Below, piece by piece: positions 1-8,391 of a stretch of 64,000 nt of DNA. The stretch spans positions 2,914,001-2,978,000 of the forward strand of contig OY781919.1 of assembly GCA_963677215.1 (NCBI GenBank). The letters are read 5' to 3'. Within the stretch, counting starts at the first letter, position 1, and every line of letters begins with the position of its first letter. Both the position numbers and the translations under genes were made by a program. This stretch comes from G963676795 sp963677215. Lineage in GTDB: Bacteria; Desulfobacterota; Desulfuromonadia; Desulfuromonadales; Geopsychrobacteraceae. Under the pieces are notes generated by a model, which did no database searches, was not told the origin of the DNA, and saw only the letters and a list, made by a program, of their open reading frames with translations.

Positions 1-681
1 GTTGCTGAAGAGATATCCGATATCTTCTCTCGCCTTGGCTTTTCTGTTGAGGAAGGGCCCGAGATCGAGCAGGATTTTTATAATTTCGAAGCGCTGAACA
101 TTCCGAAGGATCATCCGGCGCGTGACATGCAGGATACCTTTTATATCAGCGACGACCTGGTGCTGAGAACGCATACCTCACCGGTTCAGATTCGGACCAT
201 GCTCAAGTCTGAGCCTCCGGTCCGGATTATAGCTCCGGGTACCGTTTATCGGCGTGATTCCGATCTGACCCACAGCCCGATGTTTCACCAGATTGAAGGT
301 TTTCTGGTCGATGAAAATGTCACTTTCGGTGATCTGAAAGGGATTCTGACTCATTTCCTCAACGAATTTTTTGGTGAGGGCTTGAGTGTCCGTTTCCGCC
401 CGTCATTCTTTCCTTTTACTGAACCAAGTGCCGAGGTTGATATCGCCTGTGTCATCTGTGGTGGTAAAGGATGCCGGGTCTGCAGCAACACCGGTTGGCT
501 TGAAATCCTGGGCTGCGGCATGATCGATCCGGCGGTTTTTGCATCGGTGAACTACGACAGTGAAAAGTATTCCGGCTTCGCTTTCGGCATGGGGTTGGAG
601 CGGATTGCCATGCTGAAATATGGGGTCAACGATCTGCGTCTGTTCTTTGAAAACGATCTGCGCTTTCTTAAGCAATTTTGA
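1..681 (+). CDS. pheS: Phenylalanine--tRNA ligase alpha subunit, C-terminal part (5' end outside window)
   Basis: Catalytic alpha chain of the alpha2beta2 class II synthetase that charges tRNA-Phe in the cytoplasm. The reading frame is open from base 1 with no start codon of its own, so the N-terminal coiled coil and part of the catalytic core lie outside the window. Class II features are visible: the motif 2 region around VYRRDSDLTHSPMFHQIEG (about residues 82-100 of the fragment), and the C-terminal motif 3 region GFAFGMGLERIAMLKYG. The terminal NDLRLFFENDLRFLKQF is typical of PheS. pheT follows after 21 bases on the same strand, the usual pheST order. Confidence 0.97.
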   Translation, partial: VAEEISDIFSRLGFSVEEGPEIEQDFYNFEALNIPKDHPARDMQDTFYISDDLVLRTHTSPVQIRTMLKSEPPVRIIAPGTVYRRDSDLTHSPMFHQIEGFLVDENVTFGDLKGILTHFLNEFFGEGLSVRFRPSFFPFTEPSAEVDIACVICGGKGCRVCSNTGWLEILGCGMIDPAVFASVNYDSEKYSGFAFGMGLERIAMLKYGVNDLRLFFENDLRFLKQF

Positions 682-702
682 CGGGTATAAGGTCTACAAA
701 TC

Positions 703-3108
703 ATGATTGTTACATATAACTGGCTGAAAGAATTTGTTGATTTTGACTTTTCTGCGCAGGAACTTTGCGACCGTCTGACCATGGCCGGCCTCGAGGTCGA
801 CAGTCTGGTTGAAATCGGTGGTGGACTCGACAGTGTTATCGTTGCCAAACTCGAAGCGGTTGAGCGTCACCCAGATGCCGATCGTCTGACAGTCTGTCAG
901 GTTAACAACGGGACGGAAGTTGTTCAGGTTGTCTGTGGTGCGACAAATCACAAGACTGGAGATCTGATCGCTCTGGCCCAACCTGGATCGGTACTGCCAG
1001 GCGACTTCAAGATCAAGAAGTCCAAAATCCGTGGCCAGGAATCTGCCGGGATGCTCTGCTCTGAAAAAGAACTCGGGCTAGCCGAGGATTCTGAAGGAAT
1101 TATCATTCTTCCTGCTGATCTTCCTCTCGGACGACCTGTTTTCGAGGCTCTTGGGCTCAAGGACTATCAGATCGAGATCGGCCTGACACCAAATCGTCCG
1201 GATTGCCTGAGTGTGGTCGGAGTTGCCCGTGAAGTGGCCGCTATTGCCGATAAACCATTGCAACTGCCGCAGGTTGCTGTTGCTGAATCCGGCGCGAACA
1301 TCGATGAGAAAACCTCGATTCTCATCGAGAACACACAAGCCTGTCCGCGCTATGCCGTCCGTATGATCGACGGGGTCAAGATCGGGCCGTCGCCGGACTG
1401 GCTGGTTCGGCGTCTTGATGCTGTTGGAATGCGCTCCATCAATAACGTTGTCGATGTCACCAACTATGTGATGATGGAGTTGGGACATCCGCTGCATGCC
1501 TTTGATTTTTCTCACCTCGAGCAGGGGCGAATAGTTGTAAAAACGGCACAGCCGGGAGCAAAATTCACTACATTGGACGATCAGGAACATGTTCTGACCG
1601 CTGATGATCTGATGATCTGTGACGGGGTCAAGCCAGTAGCTCTTGCCGGGGTTATGGGGGGGCTGAATTCCGAGGTCCAGGACACAACGGCGACGATTCT
1701 GCTAGAAGCGGCCTATTTTGAAGCGACAGGTATCAGGCGGACCAGTAAGCGCTTTGGTCTTCACACTGAAGCTTCCCACCGTTTTGAACGTGGTGCTGAT
1801 ATCGATATGGTTCCGGTTGCTCTCGACCGCGCCGCCAGCCTTATGGCTGAACTGTCCGGTGGAACCGTTTTGCAGGGAGTCATCGATAACTACCCAGCAT
1901 CGCTCAAGACTCCGGTTCTGATGCTGAGTGCAGCCAAGACCTGTCAGCTGCTTGATATTCAGCTGGATGCCGACGGGATCTCAGCCCTGCTGAACGGTAT
2001 TGGTCTTGCCGTCGAAATGATCGACGCCGAGCGTCTGCAAGTGACCGTACCAAGTTTCCGGCCTGATCTAGAGCGTGAAATTGACTTGATCGAGGAAGTT
2101 GCTCGGCTCTATGGTTATTCCCGTATCCCTGTGACCATGCCGGGTGGTGCCATTGATGCAAAGTTGCCACCGAAGAAGCAGCGGGTGCAGAAAACTCTGC
2201 GCCATCTGATGGCTTCTGCAGGCTTCTCCGAAGCGATGAATTACTCTTTTATCGCCCGCGATGCGCTTAAGAAAATAGGACTTGCCGAAGGGGATCCGCG
2301 TCTGACCACGGTCGGAATTCTGAATCCCCTGTCCGAGGACCAGGCGGTTATGAGGACATCTCATGTTCCCAGCCTGCTTGAAACGGTTGCCCGGAATCTG
2401 AATTACCGTACCCTTGACCTGCGTATCTTTGAGTTACGCCCGGTATTTACAACCAGTGATAATGGCGAAATCGTTGAGAAGCTGACCCTGTCTGCTGTCA
2501 TGTCCGGTTGTCGGCAGCCGGAAGGCTGGTGCCAGTCCAGTGAACCCGTCGATTTTTACGATATCAAGGGTGTTGTTGAGGAACTCTTGTCTGAACTGAA
2601 GATCGGTGGCATAACCTTCAGTTCTGAGTCGACACCACAGCCTTATCTTCATCCTGGCAAGTCATGTCGTCTGTTCAGCGCAGACAAATCTCTCGGCTGT
2701 ATAGGTGAGGTTCATCCGCAGGTGACCGCCAACTTTGAAATTTCTCAGGCTGTTTATCTGCTGGAAATTGATGTTGATCTGTTGGTTGATCTTGCTGTAG
2801 TTGAGACTAAATACAAGCAGTTGTCGAAGTTTCCGGACATGAGTCGTGACAGCGCGCTGTTGCTTGATACAGCTGTCAGTGCCGCACAGGTCCTTGATAT
2901 TGTTTCTCGGTCTAAGTCAAAACTAATTGAAAATGTTACGATTTTTGATATTTATACTGGACAGGGTATTCCCGAAGGGAAGAAGAGCCTGGCGCTGCGA
3001 ATCCGCTATCGTGATCTGGATAAGACGCTGACTGAAGAAGAAGTGACCAAGGCTCACAATAAAGTTATTAATTCGATCTGTCATCAATTGGCGGCAGAAA
3101 TTCGTTGA
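703..3108 (+). CDS. pheT: Phenylalanine--tRNA ligase beta subunit
   Basis: Beta chain of the same synthetase; it carries editing and tRNA-binding functions. Length of 801 residues is normal for bacterial PheT. An EMAP-like tRNA-binding domain lies at about 40-150 (VERHPDADRLTVCQV), followed by the B3/B4 editing region, a B5 domain and the degenerate synthetase core. The C-terminal anticodon-binding (FDX-ACB) domain starts near FPDMSRDSALLLD, about residue 705. The ATG start leaves the usual short gap to pheS. The gene is followed by a promoter and ihfA, as in many Proteobacteria where pheST-ihfA are neighbours. Confidence 0.97.
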   Translation: MIVTYNWLKEFVDFDFSAQELCDRLTMAGLEVDSLVEIGGGLDSVIVAKLEAVERHPDADRLTVCQVNNGTEVVQVVCGATNHKTGDLIALAQPGSVLPGDFKIKKSKIRGQESAGMLCSEKELGLAEDSEGIIILPADLPLGRPVFEALGLKDYQIEIGLTPNRPDCLSVVGVAREVAAIADKPLQLPQVAVAESGANIDEKTSILIENTQACPRYAVRMIDGVKIGPSPDWLVRRLDAVGMRSINNVVDVTNYVMMELGHPLHAFDFSHLEQGRIVVKTAQPGAKFTTLDDQEHVLTADDLMICDGVKPVALAGVMGGLNSEVQDTTATILLEAAYFEATGIRRTSKRFGLHTEASHRFERGADIDMVPVALDRAASLMAELSGGTVLQGVIDNYPASLKTPVLMLSAAKTCQLLDIQLDADGISALLNGIGLAVEMIDAERLQVTVPSFRPDLEREIDLIEEVARLYGYSRIPVTMPGGAIDAKLPPKKQRVQKTLRHLMASAGFSEAMNYSFIARDALKKIGLAEGDPRLTTVGILNPLSEDQAVMRTSHVPSLLETVARNLNYRTLDLRIFELRPVFTTSDNGEIVEKLTLSAVMSGCRQPEGWCQSSEPVDFYDIKGVVEELLSELKIGGITFSSESTPQPYLHPGKSCRLFSADKSLGCIGEVHPQVTANFEISQAVYLLEIDVDLLVDLAVVETKYKQLSKFPDMSRDSALLLDTAVSAAQVLDIVSRSKSKLIENVTIFDIYTGQGIPEGKKSLALRIRYRDLDKTLTEEEVTKAHNKVINSICHQLAAEIR

Positions 3109-3114
3109 TGAGAC

Positions 3115-3143
3115 TTGCAGAGCCACTGGTGCTGTGATATAAG
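3115..3143 (+). promoter_or_regulatory. Predicted sigma70 promoter for ihfA
   Basis: TTGCAG (3115-3120) and TATAAG (3138-3143) are separated by exactly 17 bases, just after the pheT stop and about 60 bases before the ihfA start. It suggests ihfA can be transcribed independently of pheST. Sequence match only. Confidence 0.5.
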
Positions 3144-3204
3144 TCTTGAAAAATCAGATAGATACTAAATCTTTTTTGTGCTCTCAGCAACTCGGGAGGG
3201 ATAT

Positions 3205-3486
3205 ATGACCAAAGCTGACCTGATCGAAAATGTTTACCTGACTACAGGTTTTTCCAAAAAAGAATCCGCAGCCATTGTTGAAATGGTATTTGATATCATG
3301 AAATCAACCTTGGAGAACGGTGAGAAGATAAAAATTGCCGGATTTGGCAACTTTGTCGTCAAGGAGAAAGCCTCTCGTCGCGGACGTAATCCTCAAACCG
3401 GCAGCGAAATTGAAATTACTGCCAGAAAAATCCTGACCTTCAAGCCAAGTCAGGTACTGAAGGCCTCAATTAACGAAAACGAATAG
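3205..3486 (+). CDS. ihfA: Integration host factor alpha subunit
   Basis: Small DNA-bending protein of the HU/IHF family, which pairs with IhfB and bends DNA at promoters and att sites. 93 residues from the ATG at 3205. That start has a clear GGGAGGGAT ribosome site; an upstream in-frame GTG at 3178 would add nine untypical residues. MTKADLIENVYLTTGFSKKE is the family N terminus, GFGNFVVKEK is the signature loop, and RRGRNPQTG is the DNA-intercalating arm. Its place after pheT matches the classical pheST-ihfA arrangement. It is followed by a short MerR-like gene. Confidence 0.95.
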   Translation: MTKADLIENVYLTTGFSKKESAAIVEMVFDIMKSTLENGEKIKIAGFGNFVVKEKASRRGRNPQTGSEIEITARKILTFKPSQVLKASINENE

Positions 3487-3503
3487 TTGATTGAGTTGTC
3501 GCG

Positions 3504-3854
3504 GTGGTCGAAATTCCGGAAAAACTCTATTTTAAAATTGGTGAGGTTGCAGCTCTGCTTGATGTCAAAACCCATGTCTTGCGTTACTGGGAGACCGAGT
3601 TCAAGCAGTTGCAACCTGTAAAAAGTCCTTCCAATCAGCGCTTATACCGGCGCAAGGACGTAGAAATAGCCCTGTCGATCAAGGATCTGCTCTATCGGCG
3701 GGGCTTTACTATCACTGGAGCACGCAAACAGCTGACCCGGGAGCTCTCTGGTGAGCTGGTAGCAGACCTGCTGTCTCCGGCAGAGATCCTTGAACAGGTC
3801 AAGTCAGAGCTGTTGACGATGCGCCAACGCCTGTCATCTTCACCTGCAGAATAA
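3504..3854 (+). CDS. Short MerR-family HTH regulator
   Basis: A 116-residue protein beginning with a MerR-type winged helix: IGEVAALLDVKTHVLRYWE at about 11-29 followed by the wing (NQRLYRRKDVEIAL). The C-terminal part is a short helical segment and has no cysteine-rich or drug-binding effector domain, so the inducer, if any, is unknown. The GTG start at 3504 is 17 bases after ihfA, so the two are probably co-transcribed. Short MerR genes directly after ihfA recur in Desulfuromonadales (from memory, not searched). Target genes cannot be read from the sequence. Confidence 0.85.
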   Translation: MVEIPEKLYFKIGEVAALLDVKTHVLRYWETEFKQLQPVKSPSNQRLYRRKDVEIALSIKDLLYRRGFTITGARKQLTRELSGELVADLLSPAEILEQVKSELLTMRQRLSSSPAE

Positions 3855-3863
3855 TTATTGTCG

Positions 3864-4619
3864 ATGCTGATTCTTGTCACTAATGACGATGGTATCCGTT
3901 CGCCCGGATTGCTTACCCTGGCTGAAGCCATGAAAACTCTCGGTGAGGTGGTCGTTGTAGCACCTGATCGCAACCGAAGTGCTGTCGGCCATGCTCTGAC
4001 ACTCGATCATCCTTTGCGGGCTGATTTGGTCGAGGACAATCATTATGCAGTCGACGGAACCCCGAGTGATTGCGTTAATCTCGGAATTCATGGCTTATTG
4101 AGGTGCCGGCCGGATCTGGTCGTTTCCGGCATCAATTGTGGCAGTAATCTGGGGGACGACATCACCTACTCCGGAACCGTCAGTGCGGCACTTGAAGCGA
4201 ACCTGATGGGGTTACCTGCCTTTGCTGTTTCTCTTGATGTTTCGAGTTTTAATCGACAGGATCTTGCCGTTGCCGGCGAAGCTGCTGCACTAGTCGCCAG
4301 AAAAATACTCACTGAATGCCTAGAACCGGGAGTTTTCCTCAATGTTAATGTTCCTTCCGGTGGTGCTTCAGGGATGAAGCTGACCAGACAGGGACGCCGT
4401 CGCTATGGCGAAGCCATTGTCGTCAATCGTGATCCGCGTGGTCGGGCTTATTACTGGCTTGGTGGTGAAGATCTCGGTTATGAGGATATTCCTGGTACAG
4501 ATTGTATGGCTATCCAGCAGGGGCTGGTTTCGGTTACGCCTCTGCATGCCGATATGACTCATGAAAATTCGCTGACGACACTTAATGCCTGGCTCGAGCA
4601 GGAAGGGTTTAGCAGATAA
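3864..4619 (+). CDS. surE: 5'/3'-nucleotidase SurE
   Basis: Stationary-phase survival phosphatase that removes phosphate from nucleoside monophosphates and short polyphosphate with a divalent metal. The N terminus MLILVTNDDGIRSPG contains the metal-binding Asp-Asp pair. VDGTPSDCVNLG and VSGINCGSNLGDD are the other two signature blocks. The ATG at 3864 fits the family N terminus better than the TTG six bases upstream; 251 residues is normal. The stop overlaps the pcm start (TAATG), implying translational coupling. surE-pcm-nlpD-rpoS is a conserved stationary-phase cluster and is complete here, with one extra membrane gene. Confidence 0.96.
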   Translation: MLILVTNDDGIRSPGLLTLAEAMKTLGEVVVVAPDRNRSAVGHALTLDHPLRADLVEDNHYAVDGTPSDCVNLGIHGLLRCRPDLVVSGINCGSNLGDDITYSGTVSAALEANLMGLPAFAVSLDVSSFNRQDLAVAGEAAALVARKILTECLEPGVFLNVNVPSGGASGMKLTRQGRRRYGEAIVVNRDPRGRAYYWLGGEDLGYEDIPGTDCMAIQQGLVSVTPLHADMTHENSLTTLNAWLEQEGFSR

Positions 4620-5272
4620 TGGATTTTTCTATTGCCCGCAGACGAATGGTAGAAAGTCAGATTGTTGCGCGCGGAATTTCCGACCCGCGCGTGCTCAAGG
4701 TGATGTCCAGTATTCCTCGTCATCTGTTTGTCGAAGCAGGCCTGCATGGCCATGCCTATGCTGATTCGTCTCTGCCAATAGGTGAAAAGCAGACGATCTC
4801 TCAGCCCTATATTGTAGCGGCCATGAGTTCCGCCCTTGAATTGAAGGGGGATGAACGTCTATTGGAGGTCGGGACCGGTTCGGGTTATCAGACAGCTATT
4901 CTCGCCAGTCTGGCCAAGCGGGTCTATTCCGTAGAGCGCATCGCTTCGCTCGCCGCACGGGCCCGCAAGGTTCTTGATCAGTTGCAGATCAGTAATGTCA
5001 ACATCAAGGTCGGTGATGGAACAGTCGGCTGGCAGGATCAGGCTCCTTTTGACGGAATTCTAGTCGCTGCCGGTTCTCCTGAAGTGCCACACAAGTATCT
5101 TGAGCAGCTGGTGATCGGTGGTAAGCTGGTCATGCCGGTAGGGGGGATGGAAGAGCAGGTACTCATCCGTGTGACCAGGACCGCAGAAGACCAGTTTCGT
5201 AAAGAGGCCCTTATGGGATGCCGTTTTGTTCCCCTGATCGGCGAACAGGGCTGGCAGCAGAATTTAATCTGA
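4619..5272 (+). CDS. pcm: Protein-L-isoaspartate O-methyltransferase
   Basis: Repairs isoaspartyl residues in aged proteins using S-adenosylmethionine. 217 residues, normal length. The SAM-binding motif I is LLEVGTGSGYQTAIL (about 80-94), and the substrate-side motif around GEKQTISQPYIVA (about 54-66) is family-specific. The C-terminal EALMGCRFVPLIG matches the usual ending of the enzyme. Start overlaps the surE stop by one base. It sits in the stationary-phase cluster upstream of nlpD and rpoS, consistent with a role in long-term survival. Confidence 0.96.
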   Translation: MDFSIARRRMVESQIVARGISDPRVLKVMSSIPRHLFVEAGLHGHAYADSSLPIGEKQTISQPYIVAAMSSALELKGDERLLEVGTGSGYQTAILASLAKRVYSVERIASLAARARKVLDQLQISNVNIKVGDGTVGWQDQAPFDGILVAAGSPEVPHKYLEQLVIGGKLVMPVGGMEEQVLIRVTRTAEDQFRKEALMGCRFVPLIGEQGWQQNLI

Positions 5273-5273
5273 T

Positions 5274-5867
5274 ATGAAAGCTTTCAGACGCCTTTACGAT
5301 TGGGTTTTGAGCTGGTCCGATAGCCGTTTTGCTGTGCCGATCCTCGCTCTGTTGTCATTTGCCGAAGCGAGCTTCTTTCCGATTCCTCCGGATGTTCTGC
5401 TGATGGCCCTGGCTCTGTCCCGGCCGAAACGTTCTTTCCGTTATGCCTGTATAGCGTCGCTCGGTTCGGTGCTCGGCGGGATCCTCGGCTTCTGTCTAGG
5501 CTGGGCGCTCTGGGATATCATCTCCCCATATTTTTTTACTTATATCCCGGGAGTTTCCGAGATCGGTTTCGAGCAGGTCAGGATCCTCTTTTCCCGGTAT
5601 GGCTTCTGGGTCATTTTTGCTGCTGGATTCACCCCGATACCGTACAAGATTTTTACCATTGCTGCTGGCGTTTTTCAGATCTATTTCCCGATTTTTCTTG
5701 TCGCCTCAATCATTGGCCGGAGCCTGCGATTTTTCCTAGTTGCGGCGATTCTCTACCTGTTTGCCGACAGGGCTCGCGAGTTTATCGATAAGTATTTTAA
5801 TTTGCTATCCTTTCTACTATTGATCATAATAGCTCTTGGTGTTGTACTTTATCAGTATTTCCACTAA
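5274..5867 (+). CDS. VTT/DedA-like (YqaA-type) inner-membrane protein
   Basis: A 197-residue polytopic membrane protein of the SNARE-associated/VTT superfamily. Hydrophobic segments are visible at about 15-40, 50-80, 115-140 and 165-195. The re-entrant-loop motif GFTPIPYKIFTIAAG (about 120-134) is the conserved signature of the YqaA branch. Members are linked to lipid scrambling or transport and membrane homeostasis; the substrate here is not evident. It lies two bases after pcm and before the nlpD-like gene, inserted in an otherwise conserved stationary-phase operon. Confidence 0.85.
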   Translation: MKAFRRLYDWVLSWSDSRFAVPILALLSFAEASFFPIPPDVLLMALALSRPKRSFRYACIASLGSVLGGILGFCLGWALWDIISPYFFTYIPGVSEIGFEQVRILFSRYGFWVIFAAGFTPIPYKIFTIAAGVFQIYFPIFLVASIIGRSLRFFLVAAILYLFADRAREFIDKYFNLLSFLLLIIIALGVVLYQYFH

Positions 5868-5881
5868 CTGCGGTTTGAGGG

Positions 5882-6724
5882 ATGCCACAACAGTCTGTAC
5901 AGAAGAGATCAAGATTCAATCTTCATGCATTTGCCTTGATGGTGCTGCTGTCGACATTGCTTGTCTTCATGCTTTGTTCCTGCTCTGCCGGTGTTTACCA
6001 TACGGTTCAACCCGGGCAGACTCTGTACCGTATCGGCAAGACCTATAACGTCGATGAGCATTATCTGGCCAGGATTAACGGGATTACTGACCCGACAACC
6101 GTTAAGGTCGGTACGAGGCTCTACATCCCTGGGGCAGAAAAAGTGAAATCGGTCGCCGTCTACAAGGCGCAGGCCGCACCGGTTGTTCCAAAAAGAACGA
6201 CAGCCAGCAAGGCAACTGTTTCTGCTCCTAAAAAATCGACGCCTGCCAAAGCTCCTTCGGCGCAGCGAACGACGTCTGCTAAAATATCACTTCCCAAGCA
6301 ATTGCCAGCTAAGCAGTCCTCTCAACAGGCGGCAAAATCATTGACGACAAATAAGGTCCTGTTCTGGCCGTTGCGCGGAAAGATCGTCAGTACATTCAGC
6401 AGACAAGCTCAGGCCGGAAGAGGGCGCGGTATTGAGATTGGTGTGCGGCTGGGCAGCGATGTCTCGGCTGCTGCAGCTGGTAAGGTTATTTACAGCGGGG
6501 ATGGGGTCAATGGTTACGGACACCTCATCATTCTCCAACACAAGGATGATCTCTTTACGATATACGGTTTTAACAAGCAGAATCTGGTGTCCCAGGGGGA
6601 TTTTGTCGGTCAGGGGCAGAAGATCGCTCTTTCCGGTGTTCCGCCAAGCGGCGGCAGCCCGCGTCTGCATTTTGAAGTCAGACAGGGAAAGACACCGGTC
6701 GACCCCATTTTGTACTTGCCATGA
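5882..6724 (+). CDS. nlpD: NlpD-like LysM/LytM lipoprotein
   Basis: Predicted outer-membrane lipoprotein with a peptidoglycan-binding LysM domain (about 38-82, YHTVQPGQTLYRIGK) and a C-terminal LytM/M23 domain (about 160-280). The N terminus has a hydrophobic signal ending in a plausible lipobox (MLCSC). The middle is rich in Ala, Lys, Pro and Thr, a typical linker. The catalytic zinc ligands look lost: GRGIEIG replaces the His/Asp site and RLHFEV replaces the final HxH. That fits NlpD-type activators of cell-wall amidases rather than an active peptidase. Position just before rpoS agrees with nlpD. Confidence 0.88.
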   Translation: MPQQSVQKRSRFNLHAFALMVLLSTLLVFMLCSCSAGVYHTVQPGQTLYRIGKTYNVDEHYLARINGITDPTTVKVGTRLYIPGAEKVKSVAVYKAQAAPVVPKRTTASKATVSAPKKSTPAKAPSAQRTTSAKISLPKQLPAKQSSQQAAKSLTTNKVLFWPLRGKIVSTFSRQAQAGRGRGIEIGVRLGSDVSAAAAGKVIYSGDGVNGYGHLIILQHKDDLFTIYGFNKQNLVSQGDFVGQGQKIALSGVPPSGGSPRLHFEVRQGKTPVDPILYLP

Positions 6725-6778
6725 GGGGATAGGCACACATAGATTTAACATTTGGTTGATAGCTTACAAGGGGGAGTT

Positions 6779-7738
6779 ATGGCTGATTTTGATGAAGAGT
6801 TCGAAGAGGAAAGTGCTGAAGAGGATTTTGATGGTTTTTCAATCGATGAGGATGACGGCGAAGAAGACTCAGCCGAAGAGGATAAGACCTATGAGATCGA
6901 TGAGGAACCCAGTACTGCAGATGCAATAAAGATTTATCTGAAAGATATCCAGAAGAGTAAACTCCTGACGGCTGTGGAGGAGTGCGAGCTGGCAGAGAAA
7001 ATCGCTGTCGGTGATGATCAGGCCCGTGCCCGGATGATCGAATCAAATCTCAGGCTGGTCGTCAAAATCGCCAAGCGCTATATGAACAGAGGGTTGCCGT
7101 TTCTCGATCTGATCGAGGAAGGGAACATGGGGTTGATCAAGGCCGTTGAAAAGTTCAAGGTCAGCAAGGGCTGTCGCTTCTCAACCTATGCGACCTGGTG
7201 GATCCGTCAGTCTATCGAACGTTCGCTGGTTAATCAGAGCCGTACGATTCGCTTGCCTGTCCACGTCGCTGACGATATCAATAAGCTGTTGAAAGTCAGC
7301 CGCGAACTTGTGCACCGCCTGAAGCGGGACCCTGAACCGGAAGAGATTGCCGAGGCCATGGGAGCGGACGCCAACCATGTCCGGCGGATGCTCGTTCTGG
7401 TGAAAAAGACCTATTCGATAGAGCATCCACTCGGCGATAACGAGGATTACAGCCTGATCGATACCATTGAAGACAAGAATATGGTTGATCCGGGGACAAT
7501 GATAGAGGATCTTGACCGTTATGCTCATGTCATGAGCTGGCTGGATGGATTGAACGAAAACGAGCGTGAGATCCTGGCTCTGCGCTTCGGTCTCGATGAC
7601 CGAGAACCGCAGACCCTCGATACCATCGGACAGCAGTTCGGTGTCACGCGTGAACGAATCCGTCAGATAGAAGCAAAGAGTCTGGCAAAATTGCGAAAAA
7701 CTGTTGAAGATCAACAGTCAAAAGATGACACACAATAA
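6779..7738 (+). CDS. rpoS: RNA polymerase sigma factor RpoS
   Basis: Stationary-phase/general stress sigma factor of the sigma70 family, 319 residues. The ATG at 6779 follows a strong GGGGGAG site; an in-frame TTG at 6752 has none. An acidic N-terminal stretch precedes region 1.2. Region 2 shows DLIEEGNMGLIKAVEKF and FSTYATWWIRQSIER; region 4 shows GVTRERIRQIEAK. The nlpD-rpoS neighbourhood supports RpoS rather than a primary sigma, as does the length (RpoD would be near 600). In E. coli the main rpoS promoter lies inside nlpD; no promoter was resolved here. Confidence 0.93.
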   Translation: MADFDEEFEEESAEEDFDGFSIDEDDGEEDSAEEDKTYEIDEEPSTADAIKIYLKDIQKSKLLTAVEECELAEKIAVGDDQARARMIESNLRLVVKIAKRYMNRGLPFLDLIEEGNMGLIKAVEKFKVSKGCRFSTYATWWIRQSIERSLVNQSRTIRLPVHVADDINKLLKVSRELVHRLKRDPEPEEIAEAMGADANHVRRMLVLVKKTYSIEHPLGDNEDYSLIDTIEDKNMVDPGTMIEDLDRYAHVMSWLDGLNENEREILALRFGLDDREPQTLDTIGQQFGVTRERIRQIEAKSLAKLRKTVEDQQSKDDTQ

Positions 7739-7756
7739 TTTATCGGAGTTTCGTAA

Positions 7757-8272
7757 ATGGAAGATTTGAAACAGGTCATTCGGGATATCCCTGATTTTCC
7801 AAAAAAAGGCATCATTTTCAAGGATATAACAACGCTTCTCGCTGATGCCAAGAGCTTTCATCGTTTGGTTGATCTGATGGCTCATCGCTATATCGGCGAA
7901 AAAATTGACCAGGTTGTCGGCATTGAGGCGCGAGGCTTCATCCTCGGTGCCGCTCTCGCCTACAAGCTCGGTACTGGAATCACCCTGGTGCGTAAGTCTG
8001 GCAAGCTGCCCTATAAAACTAGAAGCATCAGTTATGACCTGGAATACGGATCGGATACTCTGGAGATCCATGAGGACGCTTTCAGGCCTGGAGATCGTGT
8101 CATTGTTGCCGATGATCTGTTGGCAACAGGCGGAACCATGGCCGCTGTTGTCGATCTGATAAAAAATGCTGGCGCAGAACTGCATGAATGTGCTTTTATG
8201 GCCGAACTTGAGTTTCTGAACGGTCGCAGTAAGCTTCCGGAAGGTAAAGTCTACAGTCTTTTGAAGTTCTGA
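7757..8272 (+). CDS. apt: Adenine phosphoribosyltransferase
   Basis: Salvages adenine with PRPP to make AMP. 171 residues, the normal size. The N-terminal LKQVIRDIPDFPKKGIIFKD is the family opening, GIEARGFILGAALAYKLG the adenine-side loop, and VIVADDLLATGGTM (about 115-128) the PRPP-binding motif. Start is ATG with an upstream GGAG. It lies 18 bases after rpoS and is followed by tRNA-Arg. Confidence 0.96.
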   Translation: MEDLKQVIRDIPDFPKKGIIFKDITTLLADAKSFHRLVDLMAHRYIGEKIDQVVGIEARGFILGAALAYKLGTGITLVRKSGKLPYKTRSISYDLEYGSDTLEIHEDAFRPGDRVIVADDLLATGGTMAAVVDLIKNAGAELHECAFMAELEFLNGRSKLPEGKVYSLLKF

Positions 8273-8298
8273 TGGCAAACTAATCCACGTCAAAACAC

Positions 8299-8375
8299 GA
8301 CTCCGTAGCTCAGCTGGATAGAGCACTTCCCTCCTAAGGAAGGGGCCACTGGTTCGAATCCAGTCGGGGTCGCCA
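8299..8375 (+). tRNA. tRNA-Arg(CCT)
   Basis: 77-nt cloverleaf including an encoded CCA. Acceptor arm GACTCCG pairs with CGGGGTC. The anticodon loop CTCCTAA between CTTCC and GGAAG gives anticodon CCT (codon AGG). The T loop GTTCGAATC is standard. Confidence 0.96.
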
Positions 8376-8391
8376 TACTCAAGGAAATCGT

